This document shows positions 63,740 through 64,000 of a DNA stretch of 64,000 nt, in pieces. The notes beneath the pieces are model-generated. The model made no database searches, had not been told where the DNA came from, and saw nothing but the letters and a program-made list of their open reading frames with translations. The stretch spans positions 62,001 to 126,000 of the forward strand of contig NZ_CAJCKW010000006.1 in assembly GCF_903970965.1 (NCBI RefSeq), given 5' to 3'. Made by a program: the position numbers and the translations under genes. How positions within the stretch are numbered: the first letter of the stretch is position 1; every line of letters starts with the position of its first letter. The DNA comes from Aureimonas sp. ME7. Lineage in GTDB: Bacteria; Pseudomonadota; Alphaproteobacteria; Rhizobiales; Rhizobiaceae.

Positions 63740-64000
63740 ATGGAAAAGACGTTCACCGCCGCCTCCCTCGACGCTCGAGAGATCCAGGTCTTCCCGAGCG
63801 GCTCGGCCCCGTCCATGATCGCCAGCCCCGCAACCTTCTCCGGCCATGTCATCGTCGACGTTCTCGTTCCGTCGTCGGTCGAGACCCCTGCCTCCTCGGC
63901 TCTGGTTTCCTTCGCGCCGGCCGCGCGCACCGCCTGGCACTCCCACCCGGCCGGCCAAATGCTGATCGTCACCGCCGGCAAGGGTTGGGTCCAGCGCGAT
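63740..64000 (+). CDS. cupin-domain protein, 3' end cut by window edge
   Basis: This is the N-terminal 87 residues of a cupin: MEKTFTAASLDAREIQVFPSG, then FAPAARTAWHSHPAGQMLIVTAGKGWVQRD. The pair of His plus Gln in HSHPAGQ corresponds to the first metal-binding cupin motif. Relatives of this type are found beside carboxymuconolactone decarboxylase genes and are annotated as quercetin-dioxygenase-like or mandelonitrile-lyase-like cupins. It begins with ATG after AAGGATTCGCC. The rest of the gene is outside the window. Confidence 0.8.
   Translation, partial: MEKTFTAASLDAREIQVFPSGSAPSMIASPATFSGHVIVDVLVPSSVETPASSALVSFAPAARTAWHSHPAGQMLIVTAGKGWVQRD

Overview
The window is high-GC DNA, about two thirds G+C, from an alphaproteobacterium, most likely of the order Hyphomicrobiales (Rhizobiales). 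The evidence is a CenR-type response regulator, a perfect CtrA-type box upstream of ftsK, an iron-box of the RirA/IRO kind, HWE/HisKA_2 and PAS hybrid kinases, a cytoplasmic-style L,D-transpeptidase, rhizobial-type flagellin, and the local orders dapD/dapE/membrane protein and def-fmt-truA. Aurantimonadaceae-like bacteria are a guess that I cannot test here. The region looks like ordinary chromosome: dense, mostly housekeeping, with no insertion sequences, prophage, CRISPR array, rRNA or tRNA genes that I can see.

Layout. 1-3.8 kb: a truncated YdeP-like molybdoenzyme gene, an L,D-transpeptidase divergent from cenR, and a cyclic-nucleotide-binding protein. 3.8-12.4 kb: a siderophore receptor with an iron box, exonuclease III, a fluoroacetate-dehalogenase-like hydrolase, a small lipoprotein, lolA and ftsK. 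12.6-20.5 kb: an acetyltransferase, the alr-dadA operon with a divergent Lrp-type regulator, an atypical GH13 trehalose-synthase-like enzyme, a GAF histidine kinase and an aldo/keto reductase. 20.6-26 kb: opgH (osmoregulated periplasmic glucans) divergent from a zinc-uptake operon (small membrane ORF, znuC, znuB, znuA, zur) with a candidate Zur box.

26-35 kb: a phytase-like secreted protein, an orphan long flagellin, a phospholipase D family protein, a fumarylacetoacetase-family protein and a PAS/histidine-kinase/double-receiver hybrid kinase. 35-42 kb: a tightly packed signalling operon containing a REC-kinase, an OmpR/TorR-like regulator, a membrane kinase with a very large periplasmic region and a peptide-type solute-binding protein. 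A 64-residue ORF with a strong ribosome binding site lies upstream of it. This operon is the best candidate for an uncharacterised system. 42-49 kb: an MscS-like channel, an outer-membrane protein, argB, an MHS transporter with an unusual nested inverted-repeat leader, a HAD nucleotidase and a LOG-family protein.

49-64 kb: dapD and dapE flanking a lipoprotein lytic transglycosylase, then a membrane protein, def-fmt-truA, rmuC, a peptidoglycan-binding serine protease, a PRC-barrel protein, phoX with a good Pho box, an EEP-family nuclease/phosphatase, galE, a 5'-truncated carboxymuconolactone decarboxylase remnant and the start of a cupin gene.

Themes that tie genes together are envelope building (L,D-transpeptidase, LolA, OpgH, alanine racemase, DapD/DapE, lytic transglycosylase), nutrient scavenging under dedicated regulators (iron, zinc, phosphate), and signal transduction (one CenR regulator, four histidine kinases, one TorR-like regulator).
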